Source of the DNA: Pictodentalium vernedei
Taxonomy: Eukaryota > Mollusca > Scaphopoda > Dentaliida > Dentaliidae
Direction of reading: 5' to 3'
Assembly (NCBI GenBank): GCA_031216915.1
Contig: CM062291.1
Location: 33,422,484 to 33,486,483, forward strand
Length of the DNA: 64,000 bases
Of the stretch, positions 47,476-56,406 are shown piece after piece; within the stretch, counting starts at the first letter, position 1, and each line of letters starts with the position of its first letter. The notes beneath the pieces were generated by a model. The model searched no databases. It was not told the DNA's origin and worked only from the letters and a program-made list of their open reading frames with translations. Made by a program: the position numbers and the translations under genes.

Positions 47476-47735
47476 AAAAAGAATGAGTCTTTAGCGATGG
47501 TATATGCGCACTGGCAACGGAAGTCGTGGAGTTGTACTTGGGAGAGAGCGTCCCGTACTGGGTCTGTGTCGGTTGCACTCGACCCAGTTTTGGCTTATTT
47601 TTTCTTGGTGCTTTTGCACCACTTTTCTTTCCCATCTTGCTTGGGAAAGACAAAAATAGAGAGTAAAAAATAGAGAGTATTTTATCCGAGTTAGGGACTT
47701 CCACTGTAGTGCAAGCCTGTAGTAAACAATTGTGA
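47476..47735. repeat. DIRS inverted terminal repeat, right (5') end
   Basis: It mirrors 39260-39503, including TATATGCGCACTGGCAACGG, TTGGCTTATTTTTTCTTGG and GTAGTAAACAATTGTGAGTA. The last 17 or so bases (to 47752, GGTTGATAAGAAA) are specific to this end. A 17-bp internal duplication (ATAGAGAGTA twice, 47657-47680) sets it apart from the left copy. Confidence 0.88.
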
Positions 47736-48284
47736 GTAGGTTGATAAGAAATGATGTGGAATGACATTTATTTTACAAAATACTCGACCCCAAAATGTAT
47801 TTTGTTTATTAACTAACAAAGTACCTTCCAACCAACCTTCTTTCATCTGGTCCTGTTCACACTTTCAGGCTTAGGAAATTATTAGCTTAGTAGACTTTGG
47901 TGAAAGCCAAACACAGGAGGGTGCTGGGGGATTGGCACGAAGAAGAGGGGAGGGGTCATGAAGGAGAGAGTAGCAGTGGGGGATTTTCAGTCATTAATTA
48001 CTTTGTGATTTTTTAACCTGGCATAGATGCATCATAGACAACTGGACCTGGATTAATTGGAAATTAATGGAGGACTACAAGTTGAAAATATGAAGGGGCG
48101 GCAGGGGGTGGTACATAAATATTCTTAATTTTCGCCACTTGCCTATGATGTCTCCTAACTTGACTCTGCAGTCTCACTATTTTTTCTGGAGGGAGACATG
48201 AAGTCTCCCTAAAATTTCCCCCTAGTCTGGTCCCTGCATCGACTTGATAGATATCGAGAAATACTTCCTAAATGACATCATGCT

Positions 48285-48405
48285 TCGGTGCATGACGTTG
48301 CTTTAAATGTCACCTGAAAGGAACGATCAGCAGAACAATGGCGCATGACGTTGCTTTGAACGTCGCCTTGAAGGAACCATCAGCAGATCTTTGTTATTGT
48401 CTTGA
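48285..48405. repeat. Tandem duplication, about 58-bp unit
   Basis: GCATGACGTTGCTTTAAATG, then AAGGAACGATCAGCAG, is repeated as GCATGACGTTGCTTTGAACG, then AAGGAACCATCAGCAG. Confidence 0.75.
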
Positions 48406-48453
48406 AACTCTTGCAGTCGAATTGGGCTGAATATTGAGCAGTAAAATGTCATG

Positions 48454-48642
48454 TAGCATATAATAAAAAGAAAATCTATATTATTTTAGTGAATATCGGG
48501 AATTCTCTTTTTCGTATGGACCTGAAAGTATTTTTCACTCGCGCAAGCGCAAGTGAAAAATAAAACTTTCAGTTCCGCCCTCATGAGAAATTCTCGATAT
48601 TCACTTCTAAAACAGCATAAATATCCTCTATTTATTATATGC
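48454..48642. repeat. Long fold-back, arms about 90 bp
   Basis: The left arm starts AGCATATAATAAAAAG and passes through AGTGAATATCGGGAATTC to TTTTTCACTCGCGC. The right arm is its near complement, ending ATTTATTATATGCTA. Mismatches increase outward while the centre is nearly perfect. Confidence 0.82.
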
Positions 48643-48913
48643 TAAACGATAGATTATCTCAGAAATTGTGGAAAGATAGGAATTGTATCCCCTACTGTGA
48701 AGATATAGAAATTTTCACTTTCACAGCATCAATCAAAATGGCGGCTTTCAAAGCATCACTTCAAGATAAGAGACAAATTATGACTGGAGAAGATCAATTT
48801 GTTCTAAACACGTATAATGAAAAGTAAATCTTGTGTTTTTGAGTGGATACCAATCATTTCCAGAAATAATTTAACATATATTCAGCTTGAATTGATACAT
48901 GAAACCCACTAGT

Positions 48914-49020
48914 CCAAACATGGCCTGAAGGTCCGTAATATAAGTTTTTGGTTTGGCCTGTCCTTTCAAAGTACGTACCAAACCAAAAACTTATATTACA
49001 GGCTTTCAGGCCATGTTTGA
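48914..49020. repeat. Fold-back, arms about 43 bp
   Basis: CCAAACATGGCCTGAAGG, TAATATAAGTTTTTGGTTTG is mirrored by CAAACCAAAAACTTATATTA, CAGGCCATGTTTGAA. The loop is about 22 bases. No flanking duplication was seen. Confidence 0.85.
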
Positions 49021-49350
49021 ACTATAAACCCGCCAAGCTGAATTGGATTGCAAGACAATATCTGTTCCAAGTATCAATCAAATCACTTCCACATTTCAAT
49101 GATTCAATGCGCTGTTTACTTTCATGCATCAATTCAGGGTTGAAATGAGTGGAATTATCAGATTCTTATATAAAGTGTATAAACAAAAGAAAATCTAGTG
49201 TTTTTCTGTGGATACCGAAAATGATCTCACTTGTGACTGAGACATATGGTCATAAATATTTGTTTCGGTCAAACATGAGATAAATTTTGGTAGCACACAA
49301 AAACACTAGATATCCTCTATTTATCTGTAACAGGAGGAGAGATAAGTTTG

Positions 49351-49424
49351 GGAGCCGGGGTCCGAACCGTCGACCTCTAGCACACAAAGCGACCGATTTA
49401 CCACAAGACTAAGAGATCCGGACC
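49351..49424 (-). repeat. tRNA-like unit 1 (probable SINE head)
   Basis: A 74-nt minus-strand segment has a B-box/T-arm GGTTCGGACCCCGGCTCC and an A-box-like TTAGTCTTGTGGTAAATC, with TTTGTGTGC where an anticodon arm would be. The acceptor ends (GGTCCGG / CCGGCTCC) pair only partly. It lies in a tandem set with units 2 and 3, arguing for a tRNA-derived repeat rather than a working tRNA. Confidence 0.65.
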
Positions 49425-49609
49425 AACCAGGCTGGTTGGTAAATGGCCTTTATACCTCGACCGCTACACTACTCTCCCCTTCTTTTGAGATTCACCACAT
49501 GTGAATCTCACCCAAGTTCCTTCCTCAGAGCGGTCGAAACACCCGCAGTGCCACCTACTGCCGAGGATCGGATGAGCCCCCAAATGTAACATGAGGAGAG
49601 ATAAGTACG

Positions 49610-49683
49610 GGAGCCGGGGTTCGAACCGTCGACCTCTAGCACACAAAGCGACTGATTTACCACGAGACTAAGAGATCCGGACC
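49610..49683 (-). repeat. tRNA-like unit 2
   Basis: Same as unit 1 with a better T-loop, GGTTCGAACCCCGGCTCC, and A-box TTAGTCTCGTGGTAAATC. A partial extra copy of its middle follows at 49695-49745. The flanks (TTTGAGATTCACCACATGTG, CACCTACTGCCGAGGATCGG) are also repeated with each unit. Confidence 0.65.
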
Positions 49684-49933
49684 AACCAGTCTGGCGACCT
49701 CTAGCACACAAAGCGACTGATTTACCACAAGACTAAGAGATCCGGACCAACCAGGCTGGTTGGTAAATGGCCTTTATACCTCGACCACTACACTACTCTC
49801 CCCTTCTTTTGAGATTCACCACATGTGAATCTCACCCAAGTTTCTTCCTCCGAGCGGTCGAAACACCCGCAGTGCCACCTACTGCCGAGGATCGGAAGAG
49901 CCCCCAAATGTAATATGAGGACAGATATGTACA

Positions 49934-50007
49934 GGAGACGGAGTTCGAACCGTCGACCTCTAGCACACAAAGCGACCGATTTACCACGAGACTAAAAGAT
50001 CCGAACC
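49934..50007 (-). repeat. tRNA-like unit 3
   Basis: A diverged copy (GGTTCGAACTCCGTCTCC at the T-arm). Together with units 1 and 2 it forms a tandem array of about 260-325 bp period over 49331-50060. Confidence 0.6.
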
Positions 50008-50060
50008 AACCAGGCTGGTTGGTAAATGGCCTTTATACCTCGACCGCTACATATCCATAG

Positions 50061-50580
50061 CTCTCTGTGGAAGTTACATATGGTCATATTAAAACAATGA
50101 GAAAGTATGACACACCTTAATTTTCTAAAATTCTTGTTTTACAGCTTCAAAATTGATAAAACTTTGATCAACTATTTGAAGTTGGATATGTACTTCCAAC
50201 CACACAAGTCTGACAACTTGTATGTCCAAATAACATGACCAATACAACACCTGAAAATAAGTGGTCAGACAAGGACAATGTCAGGTACAAAAAGGCCAAT
50301 GTCTGACTCAGGTTTAAAATCATCAGTCAAAATGTCTGATGCCAAAATTATCAATGAAGTTCAGTGATCAGAACATCATGCATGCTGGAAATCATGCACA
50401 TAATTAGCAAGCCTAAAATTAATGATTCTTGTGATTTCTGGTCCTGGCACATCAGGAAGTGTGAAGTGACTGTACAGCTCATCAGTATTAACAGCATGTG
50501 AAAGAATACGATTTGAAAAAACTATACATGTATCTAAATTATGTCTGAAGGGTAATTCAGTTCCAATTCAGAATGAAACC
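50061..50580. other. Intronic DNA without recognised features
   Basis: I see nothing supported here apart from a repeated TCTGAC-rich stretch at 50255-50340 (AAGGACAATGTCAG, AATGTCTGAC, AAAATGTCTGATG). Confidence 0.4.
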
Positions 50581-50583
50581 AAT

Positions 50584-50630
50584 CATACCTTGTTTGGCAG
50601 GGCTCATTAAGCCCTGCCAAACAAGGTATG
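50584..50630. repeat. Palindrome, 21-bp perfect arms (family T, copy 1)
   Basis: CATACCTTGTTTGGCAGGGC T, spacer CATTA, then the exact complement. The same design is at 63893-63939. Pairing continues imperfectly outward for about 20 bases (AATTCAGAATGAAACCAAT against GTTGGATGAATTCTG). Confidence 0.88.
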
Positions 50631-51780
50631 GTTGGATGAATTCTGAGCAGTTTTAAGATGAAGGTACATGTACACTCAAAACACATTATTTCGAATACTG
50701 AAACTCCATTTTGTAATATGTCAGATATCATTCTTCTTTTGTCTGGAAGCACAATGAAAATTATTTTCAGGCTTGGACCAGTACTATTTGGCAGGCATAT
50801 TTTTAGTTTGTAATTTAACATTCATAAATTTATAATTAGCATTTGATCAGCCAAGCAGAACATTAATAATTATGTAGAAACAAAATCTGTCTACAGACAC
50901 TCCTGGAAAATAATTTAAGGTCACTGTGACCCTGATCTTTGGCACAAGGTCCCCGAAATAAGTAGGGTTCTTCTTCTCATCATCCCCAACTCACATGTCA
51001 AGTTTGGTTTCTATCTGCCAAGTAAAACTTCAATTAGAGAGTGGAAGCTAACTCCGTCTACAGATGGATGGACAGACAGATGGACAGAACCATGGCTACA
51101 TTACGTGCAGTGTATTATCACTAAATAGCCAGTGGAGTGGAGGTCCTACCCAAGCAATAACTGCAAATTGATTGCAAAGCAAACAAGCACAAGCAAGGTT
51201 CCAGCCAATGGACTTCAGAAGTTTGAAACATTGCTTGTGTTTTTGTCCATATGAACAGAATTTGAAAGTGATACTTTTGGTTTTGGTGATAACTCCACTC
51301 TGCAAATGATTTTGTTAAAATCCACTTTGCATGTACTGTATATCCCTCCAAATATTTTTTACAGAGGTTAAAAATTTGTGGGGGGGGGGGGGGGGATGAA
51401 AATGCAAACAAGAGCACCGCCTTGCAGGGCAACATACGCCCGTCAAAATTTGAACATGCATAAGTTTCTCTGGGGTAAAGTATGAATTTTTTGTTGACTC
51501 AACTATGTCTGTCCCCCACTCCAATCATTGCCCATCCTCCTGCCCTCTCTGGGGCAAAGGGTTTCAAATTGTATGCTTGTGTGTACACATTTCATATTGT
51601 TTTTGTGAAATTTTAGCAGAACGGAAATGCAAACAATTTTTAGGTGTAGAAGATTCTCCTCACCGTTTTCAACGGTAGTGTCCATTCATTGACAGATTAA
51701 CTTCATGGATAATGATTGACGACAGGTGGCGCCAAGGAAAAGGACATTTTGAGAATCATAACAGTAAGAAACGGAGAGGA
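50631..51780. other. Intronic DNA with fragments of dispersed repeats
   Basis: A GGATGGACAGACAGATGGAC tract at 51065-51085 ends a GACGGAC-class repeat that begins before 50940. A run of 17 G lies at 51379-51395. Short minus-strand frames at 51096-51524 have no splice-site support and no family resemblance. Confidence 0.45.
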
Positions 51781-52100
51781 TTCTCGTCATTTAAAAATAA
51801 AATGGAGTTATCTGCTCCTGTGACATGCACAACTATAATTGATGATCAACATGTGTGCAAACTTTGAACAATAAAGCAAGTAAAATGTTGAAGGAGTAGA
51901 CAACACAATAGTGCAATGTTTCAAGTACTAAAAGGGGGCATAACTCTGGAAATACAAAACAGAGTTACCTGCTCTTGCCATATGCACAACAGCAATTGAT
52001 GATCAACATGGGTGCAAACTTTGAACAATAAAGCAAGTAAAATGTTGAAGGAGTAGACAACACAATAGTGTAATGTTACAAGTACTAAAAGGAGGCATAA

Positions 52101-52509
52101 GGCCACACAAAGTAGATGTTCTGTTTCTCAGGCCAAGTTTTGTAAAATTGCATGCGGGCGGGCGGTTTTTTATTTTATATTTTATTTTTTTGTAATTATT
52201 TCTTTGCTATCAGAAGTTAATGTTCTTGGTTTATTTTATGTTTTAGGCCTCATAATCTACAGAATATCAAGGGTGGTGGTGTATTTCGTCCCTTGGGTGC
52301 AACAAGGCTTTGCAATGCTAAAGCATTGCAAAGCCTTGTTGCACTCAAGGGACAAATTTATCAGTTTTATTAACTTTTGAAAAATATCAGACATAAACCA
52401 TTTAATTTTTATTTTTTCACCTTTGCATTGGTCATAAAAAGAAAGCATGCGGCAGCCAAAAGGACCATGCGGGAGGGCATGAGAAACAGATTTTTAATTT
52501 TATTAAGCC
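52101..52509 (+). mobile_element. Harbinger-like palindromic MITE (family H), full copy
   Basis: The direct repeat TAA lies at 52098-52100 and 52510-52512. It shares GGCCACACAAAGTAGATG, CTGTTTCTCAGGCCA and GAGAAACAGATTTTTAA with 37665-38064. At the axis GGGTGCAACAAGGCTTTGCA, ATGC|TAAA|GCAT pairs with its complement for about 28 bases. Confidence 0.82.
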
Positions 52510-52556
52510 TAACCCTTAACCAATGTACATAATATTATATTGATGCTTGTGGGTAT

Positions 52557-53098
52557 CAGGGCTTACATTTCGTCTAAGTTTGTGAGAATCTATTTGGATT
52601 CTCGTGAAAATGGTTGCGAGAATCCATACCTACTATGAGTGTCCCAGGATCCCATGACGCCACCATGGTTGAACCACTGTTGTATACTGATAACACACGT
52701 TAACCTTTTACCCAACACACCTTTTTAATTTTTAAAACTAAATTTGATAATTTTTAAACAATAAATAATAAATAAATGATAAAATAATTAAATGAGCAAT
52801 ATTCACCAATAAAATCTTACAACTATGGCTGTTGTTGGAACCGGCTCAATGAGCCGGTTCCAATGACAGCCATATTTGTAATGATTTTATTGACAAAGTG
52901 TCAGGATATTTCAGGTCATGTTAGCCTTCTATTGATTAATTTGTTGTCGCTGTGTTAGTTAAAGGGTTAAATTGACTCATTTTTTTCACGCGAATCATAG
53001 CAGAGGTGCAGCAAGAATCTACATGGATTCTCGCCGGTTTTATTGCGCGAATCTTTGTGCGAATCGATTCTCGGATTCTCGTCGAAATTTAAGCTCTG
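52557..53098. mobile_element. hAT-like element without clear target duplication
   Basis: The ends CAGGGCTTACATTTCG and CGAAATTTAAGCTCTG are inverted, with GAGAATC / GATTCTC tracts inside both. Flanks (GGGTAT and AGGAGGCA) do not match, so one side was probably rearranged when the region 52101-53098 formed. It hosts the TTAA element at 52704. Confidence 0.6.
52704..52966. mobile_element. TTAA MITE, subfamily C
   Basis: TTAA lies at 52700-52703 and 52967-52970, with tips CCTTTTACCCAACAC and GTGTTAGTTAAAGGG. The core, TGTTGGAACCGGCTCA / TGAGCCGGTTCCAATGACA, is a divergent version of the GGAACGAGCTC core. Outer parts are AT-rich and unlike A or B. Confidence 0.8.
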
Positions 53099-53961
53099 AG
53101 GAGGCATAACTCTGGAAATACAAAACAGAGTCACCTGCTCTTGCCACATGCACAACAGCAATTGGTGATCAACATGTGTGCAAAGTTTGAACAATATAGC
53201 AGGTAAAATGTTGAAGGATTAGGTGACACAATATTGTAATGTTGTAAGTTCTAAAAGGGGCATAACTCTGGAAATACAAAATGGAGCTACCTGCTCTTGC
53301 CACATGCACAATGACAATTGGTGATCAACATGTGTGCAAAGTTTGAACAATGTAGCATGTAAAATGTTGAAGGAGTAGGCGACTCAACACTGTGATGTTT
53401 CAAGTATTAAAAGGGGGCATAACTCTGAAAATACAAAACAGAGTTACCTGCTCTTGTAACATGCACAACGACAATTGGAGATCAACATGTGTGCAAAGTT
53501 TGAACAATATAGCATGAAAAAAGTTGAAGGAGTAGGCAACACAATACTGTAATGTTTTAAGTACTAAAAGGGGGGGACATAACTCTGGAAATACAAAACA
53601 GAGTTACCTGCTCTTGTCACATGCACAACGGCAATTGGTGATCAACATGTGTGCAATGTTTGAACAATATAGCACGTAAAATGTTGAAGGAGTAGGCGAC
53701 ACAATACTGTAATGTTTTAAGTACTAAAAGGGGCATAACTCTGAAAATTCTAAATGGAGTTACCTGCTCTTGTCACATGCACAACAGCAATTACTGATCA
53801 ACATGTTTGTAAAGTTTGAACACTGTAGAATGCAAACCTTTGGAGGAGTAGGCGACACAAATATTGTTTACGGACAGACAGACAGCATTTTTCAAGGCCC
53901 TACAATAGCCAAATTCAAGGATTTTTAAATTCTGCCTTCACTTGTCCTGACTAGGATCCTC

Positions 53962-54008
53962 CAGTCATTACCCCCTCCCCCTAGAAGTGGGAGGAGGGGG
54001 TAATGACC
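53962..54008. repeat. Hairpin, arms about 19 bp
   Basis: GTCATTACCCCCTCCCCC, spacer CTAGAAGT, then GGGAGGAGGGGGTAATGAC. Nearly pure pyrimidine/purine arms. Confidence 0.75.
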
Positions 54009-54290
54009 AGAGGGTTTTAATTAAAACTATGCCTTCATAAACTCTGGCATATAAAAATATATAGTTATGATTGCGTAGTTCGTTAGCATTTTTATCTTAT
54101 GAATAATCATGGCTTTTCAAGTCCTTCTGGCAGATTTTCTAGGATTTCAAGGCATTGAATGACCTGTAATCAAATTCAAAGCTGTTCCTTGAATCCAAGA
54201 CCCCGAGAGAGTCATGCGATTAAAATTTTGAGAATAATTGCATATAGAGAGTCATAATAGACTTGTTCAACAATGTAAAAGTTTGAGACA

Positions 54291-54543
54291 GACTTTTACA
54301 TAACATGAAAAGCAGACAACATTTGCCAAAAAAATTCTTGAATAACTAATTTGTTTCATTGTATGTCACAAAAACAGGTCATGACCCCTCATTGGAATGA
54401 GCTCATTTCAATATGAGGGAATGAGCTCATTCCAGAGGGGCCATAACCTATGTTCTTGAGACAAAAAATAAAAAAATAATGAAAATTAATTGATTTTTTA
54501 GAATAACGCTGGCCAGTTTTGGACGTTACTTTGGGTAATGGGT
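54291..54543 (+). mobile_element. TTAA MITE, subfamily A, rearranged core
   Basis: ACATGAAAAGCAGACAACAT on the left and GGCCAGTTTTGGACGTTACT on the right identify subfamily A. Tips and TTAA are eroded (CTTTTACATAAC, TTGGGTAATGGG). In the core GAATGAGCTCATT is present twice (near 54396 and 54421), suggesting a local duplication of the centre. Confidence 0.7.
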
Positions 54544-55195
54544 GAATAATATAAGTAAAAAAAGGACAATAACTCTTGAAAAAGAAAGTGCAGCAACATG
54601 GCGTAATGATATGCACAAGTTTATATCATGGTTATTCATCATACAAAATATCAAAAGTATCCAATGGAAATCGTGCAACTAATTGCAGATAGAAGATCGG
54701 AATGGATGAAAGGATGCATGCACGCCCACATGCGCAGATGAATGGGGGGAAAGACAGACGCATGACCATATACAAGGATCCCTATATACCCATGCTATAG
54801 CAGGGTTACAAAAATACTATATTTCTAATATTATGAGCCATATAAAATCTAAAAATTTCATGGAAGTTTTGGGAGGGATGTCACTACACAGTTGGACCCT
54901 AACCGCTTGGAAATTTGGTAAATAGCAATATATTTTTAGAAATGGTTTTTCAAGGAAATATATTTCCTAATTTCTGAGAGAATGTGCCTCATTAGACATG
55001 AGATATTGAAGAATTAGAATTAAAACCTGTAAGCATTGAAATATCAGAAGGGTTATGCACCTCATTAGTCATGAGATACTGAAGAATTAAAATTAAAAGT
55101 TGTTAGCATTGCAGCATTGGAAGGGTTCTGTTAAAGAAGAAAGGTTGATGATTGCTATTACACATATATATTTTGTTGAAGGAAATAAATCAATA
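54544..55195. other. Intronic DNA with weak repeats
   Basis: A dispersed-repeat tail (CAAGGATCCCTATATACCC, GCTATAGCAGGGTTAC) lies at 54772-54810. A diverged direct pair (CTCATTAGACATGAGATATT, CTCATTAGTCATGAGATACT) lies at 54988 and 55062, about 74 bp apart. Confidence 0.5.
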
Positions 55196-55200
55196 CTTAC

Positions 55201-55290
55201 ATCGTCTAAGATATTCATCACAGTGCCACTGTTATTTGCAATAAGTAAATTGATTGTTTTCCCCACATTTGTTGAGGTGAATTCATTTAT
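55201..55290 (-). CDS. Exon a of ABCA-subfamily transporter (extracellular domain 1)
   Basis: This is a 90-nt, 30-codon open segment read on the minus strand. It is bounded by a TTTTCCAG acceptor and a GTAAGT donor, phase 0 at both ends. The product starts INEFTSTNVGKT and ends VMNILDD, with a potential N-glycosylation site (NNS). By itself it is too short to identify. Its phase-0 end joins the phase-0 start of the exon at 38437, and the joined order (GKTINLL, then LRSLEYFLNDLN, then LSNFLCG) follows the pattern of ABCA1 just before its conserved VSRIVCG-like segment. ABCA proteins are full-length ABC transporters that move lipids across membranes, and this part would face the lumen or outside. 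The preceding exon was not found, so the gene starts outside the window. The family call depends on the neighbouring exons. Confidence 0.62.
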
Positions 55291-55339
55291 CTGGAAAATA
55301 CAAAGGTGCAAATTACTTCCAAACTTAGAGCTTCAATCA

Positions 55340-55722
55340 GGCCTAAAAAGTTAAAAATCTGTTTCTCAGTCCTCCCACGTGGTCCTTTTGGCTACCACAA
55401 GCTTTCCTTTTATAACCAATGCAAACTTTAAAAAAATTAAAATTAAATGGTTCATGTCTGATATTTTACCCAAACTAATAAAATTGATAAATTTGTCCCC
55501 TGAGTGCAAGAAGGCTATTCAAAGTCTTCTTGCACTAAAGGGACGAAATACACCACCACCCATGCTATTCTGTAGCTTATGAGGCCTAAAACATAAAACA
55601 AACTTAAGAACATGACTTCTGAAGGCAAAGAAATAATTAAAAAAAAAAAAATTAAAAATGAAATGCCCACCCACATGCAATTTTACAAAAATGGCCTGAG
55701 AAACAGAAGATCTACTTTGTGG
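55340..55722 (-). mobile_element. Harbinger-like palindromic MITE (family H), reversed, eroded end
   Basis: Complement of 37665-38064: GGCCTAAAAAGTTAAAAATC, CCCCTGAGTGCAAGAAGGCT at the axis, ending AACAGAAGATCTACTTTGTG. The central palindrome is shorter than in the other copies (GGCTATTCAAAGTCTTCTTG). Confidence 0.75.
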
Positions 55723-56150
55723 AGAATGATTCTCTAAAATTACGTTAGAGATTTATCCAACATACTTCTCTAAAATGTACATTATCTAAAAGGCTTTATC
55801 CAATAGTTCTGTGGACAGATCCCAAGTTGGGCAAAAGCGCAATGCAACTTCAATATTTGAGCTTTCAATTTTTTTTTGTTTAGTGGTTACGTCAATTGTA
55901 AAATACCTGAATGCAGTACAGGTTATGATAAAACAACACAGCATGAATTAACTTCCTAATTTTGCCAATCAAATATGACAATCGTTTGGAACAAACTCGA
56001 CTCAAAGGTTGCGCACTGGATTCAGATATGTCACATGTGGCTTGTCGTTTACATCTCAACAGAATTTCCCTCAGAATAAATACAACAACAGTTCTTGCTA
56101 TTTATTTTGGCAGTAAAAACAGAGAAAGCGGAAAAGCATTATGAACACTT
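55723..56150. other. Intronic DNA without supported features
   Basis: A minus-strand frame without stops spans about 55910-56125 and ends at a CAG|GTATTT-like site, but its basic, Cys-rich product does not match the ABCA domain. It is not annotated as an exon. Confidence 0.4.
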
Positions 56151-56157
56151 TTTGTCC

Positions 56158-56406
56158 ATCCCTTTACCCAACGTAACGGCTAAAACCAGTCAGCGCTATT
56201 CTCAAAATCTACAATTAATTTTCATTATTTTTTTCATTTTTTGTCTCAAAAACATAGGTTATGACTCCTCATTAGAACGAGCTCGTCGAGCTTGTTCCAA
56301 TGAGGGGGTCATAAACTAGGTTTTTGAGACAAAAAATTAAAAAAATTAGTTATTCACAAATTTTTTTTTTGCAAGTGTTGTCTGCTTTTCATGTTAGGTA
56401 AAGGGC
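56158..56406 (-). mobile_element. TTAA MITE, subfamily A, reversed
   Basis: CCCTTTACCCAACGTAACGG with AACCAGTCAGCGCTATTCTC on the left, and GCAAGTGTTGTCTGCTTTTC, ATGTTAGGTAAAGGG on the right, are the complement of 35735-35978. The core is complete with several mismatches (CTCCTCATTAGAACGAGCTC). TTAA is eroded on both sides. Confidence 0.82.

Larger units (their letters stand above)
39217..47752 (-). mobile_element. DIRS-type tyrosine-recombinase retrotransposon, decayed
   Basis: Reading on the minus strand, the order is gag-like frames, reverse transcriptase, RNase H, a conserved linker domain and tyrosine recombinase, bounded by inverted terminal repeats, with an internal complementary region near the 3' end. 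That is the standard DIRS layout. There is no LTR direct repeat and no target duplication, as expected when integration uses a recombinase on a circular DNA. Without the 2-kb hAT insert it is about 6.5 kb. Frameshifts in gag, at the RT/RNase H junction and at a C run in the recombinase, an in-frame stop and the hAT insert all show it is dead. Confidence 0.92.
38593..48236. mobile_element. hAT-like element split by a DIRS retrotransposon
   Basis: It starts CAGGGACCAGCCGTGAGG and ends CCCTAGTCTGGTCCCTG. The direct repeat CATCGACT stands at 38585-38592 and 48237-48244, an exact 8-bp duplication. Removing the DIRS element at about 39217-47752 leaves about 1.1 kb of non-coding hAT-like DNA. The pre-insertion target was itself part of a weak palindrome (TATTTCTCGA ... 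TCGAGAAAT). Confidence 0.85.
51785..53880 (+). repeat. Tandem repeat, period about 157 bp, interrupted
   Basis: Copies share GGGGCATAACTCTGGAAATA, GTTACCTGCTCTTGCCACAT and GATCAACATGTGTGCAAA. Starts lie near 51785, 51930, 53098, 53250, 53405, 53565 and 53720. The second copy stops at GGAGGCATAA (52091-52100) and the array restarts at GGAGGCATAA (53099-53108), so 52101-53098 was inserted into it. It ends in ACGGACAGACAGACAG. Confidence 0.85.

Noticed and set aside
49351-50007. Functional tRNA-Thr-like genes
   Set aside because: Acceptor stems pair poorly, the units sit in a tandem repeat with long shared flanks, and sequences diverge at conserved positions.
55910-56125. Minus-strand stop-free segment ending at a GTATTT site, possible extra ABCA exon
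   Set aside because: Its Lys/Arg/Cys-rich product does not fit the ABCA domain just before exon a, and no good acceptor with pyrimidine tract was found.
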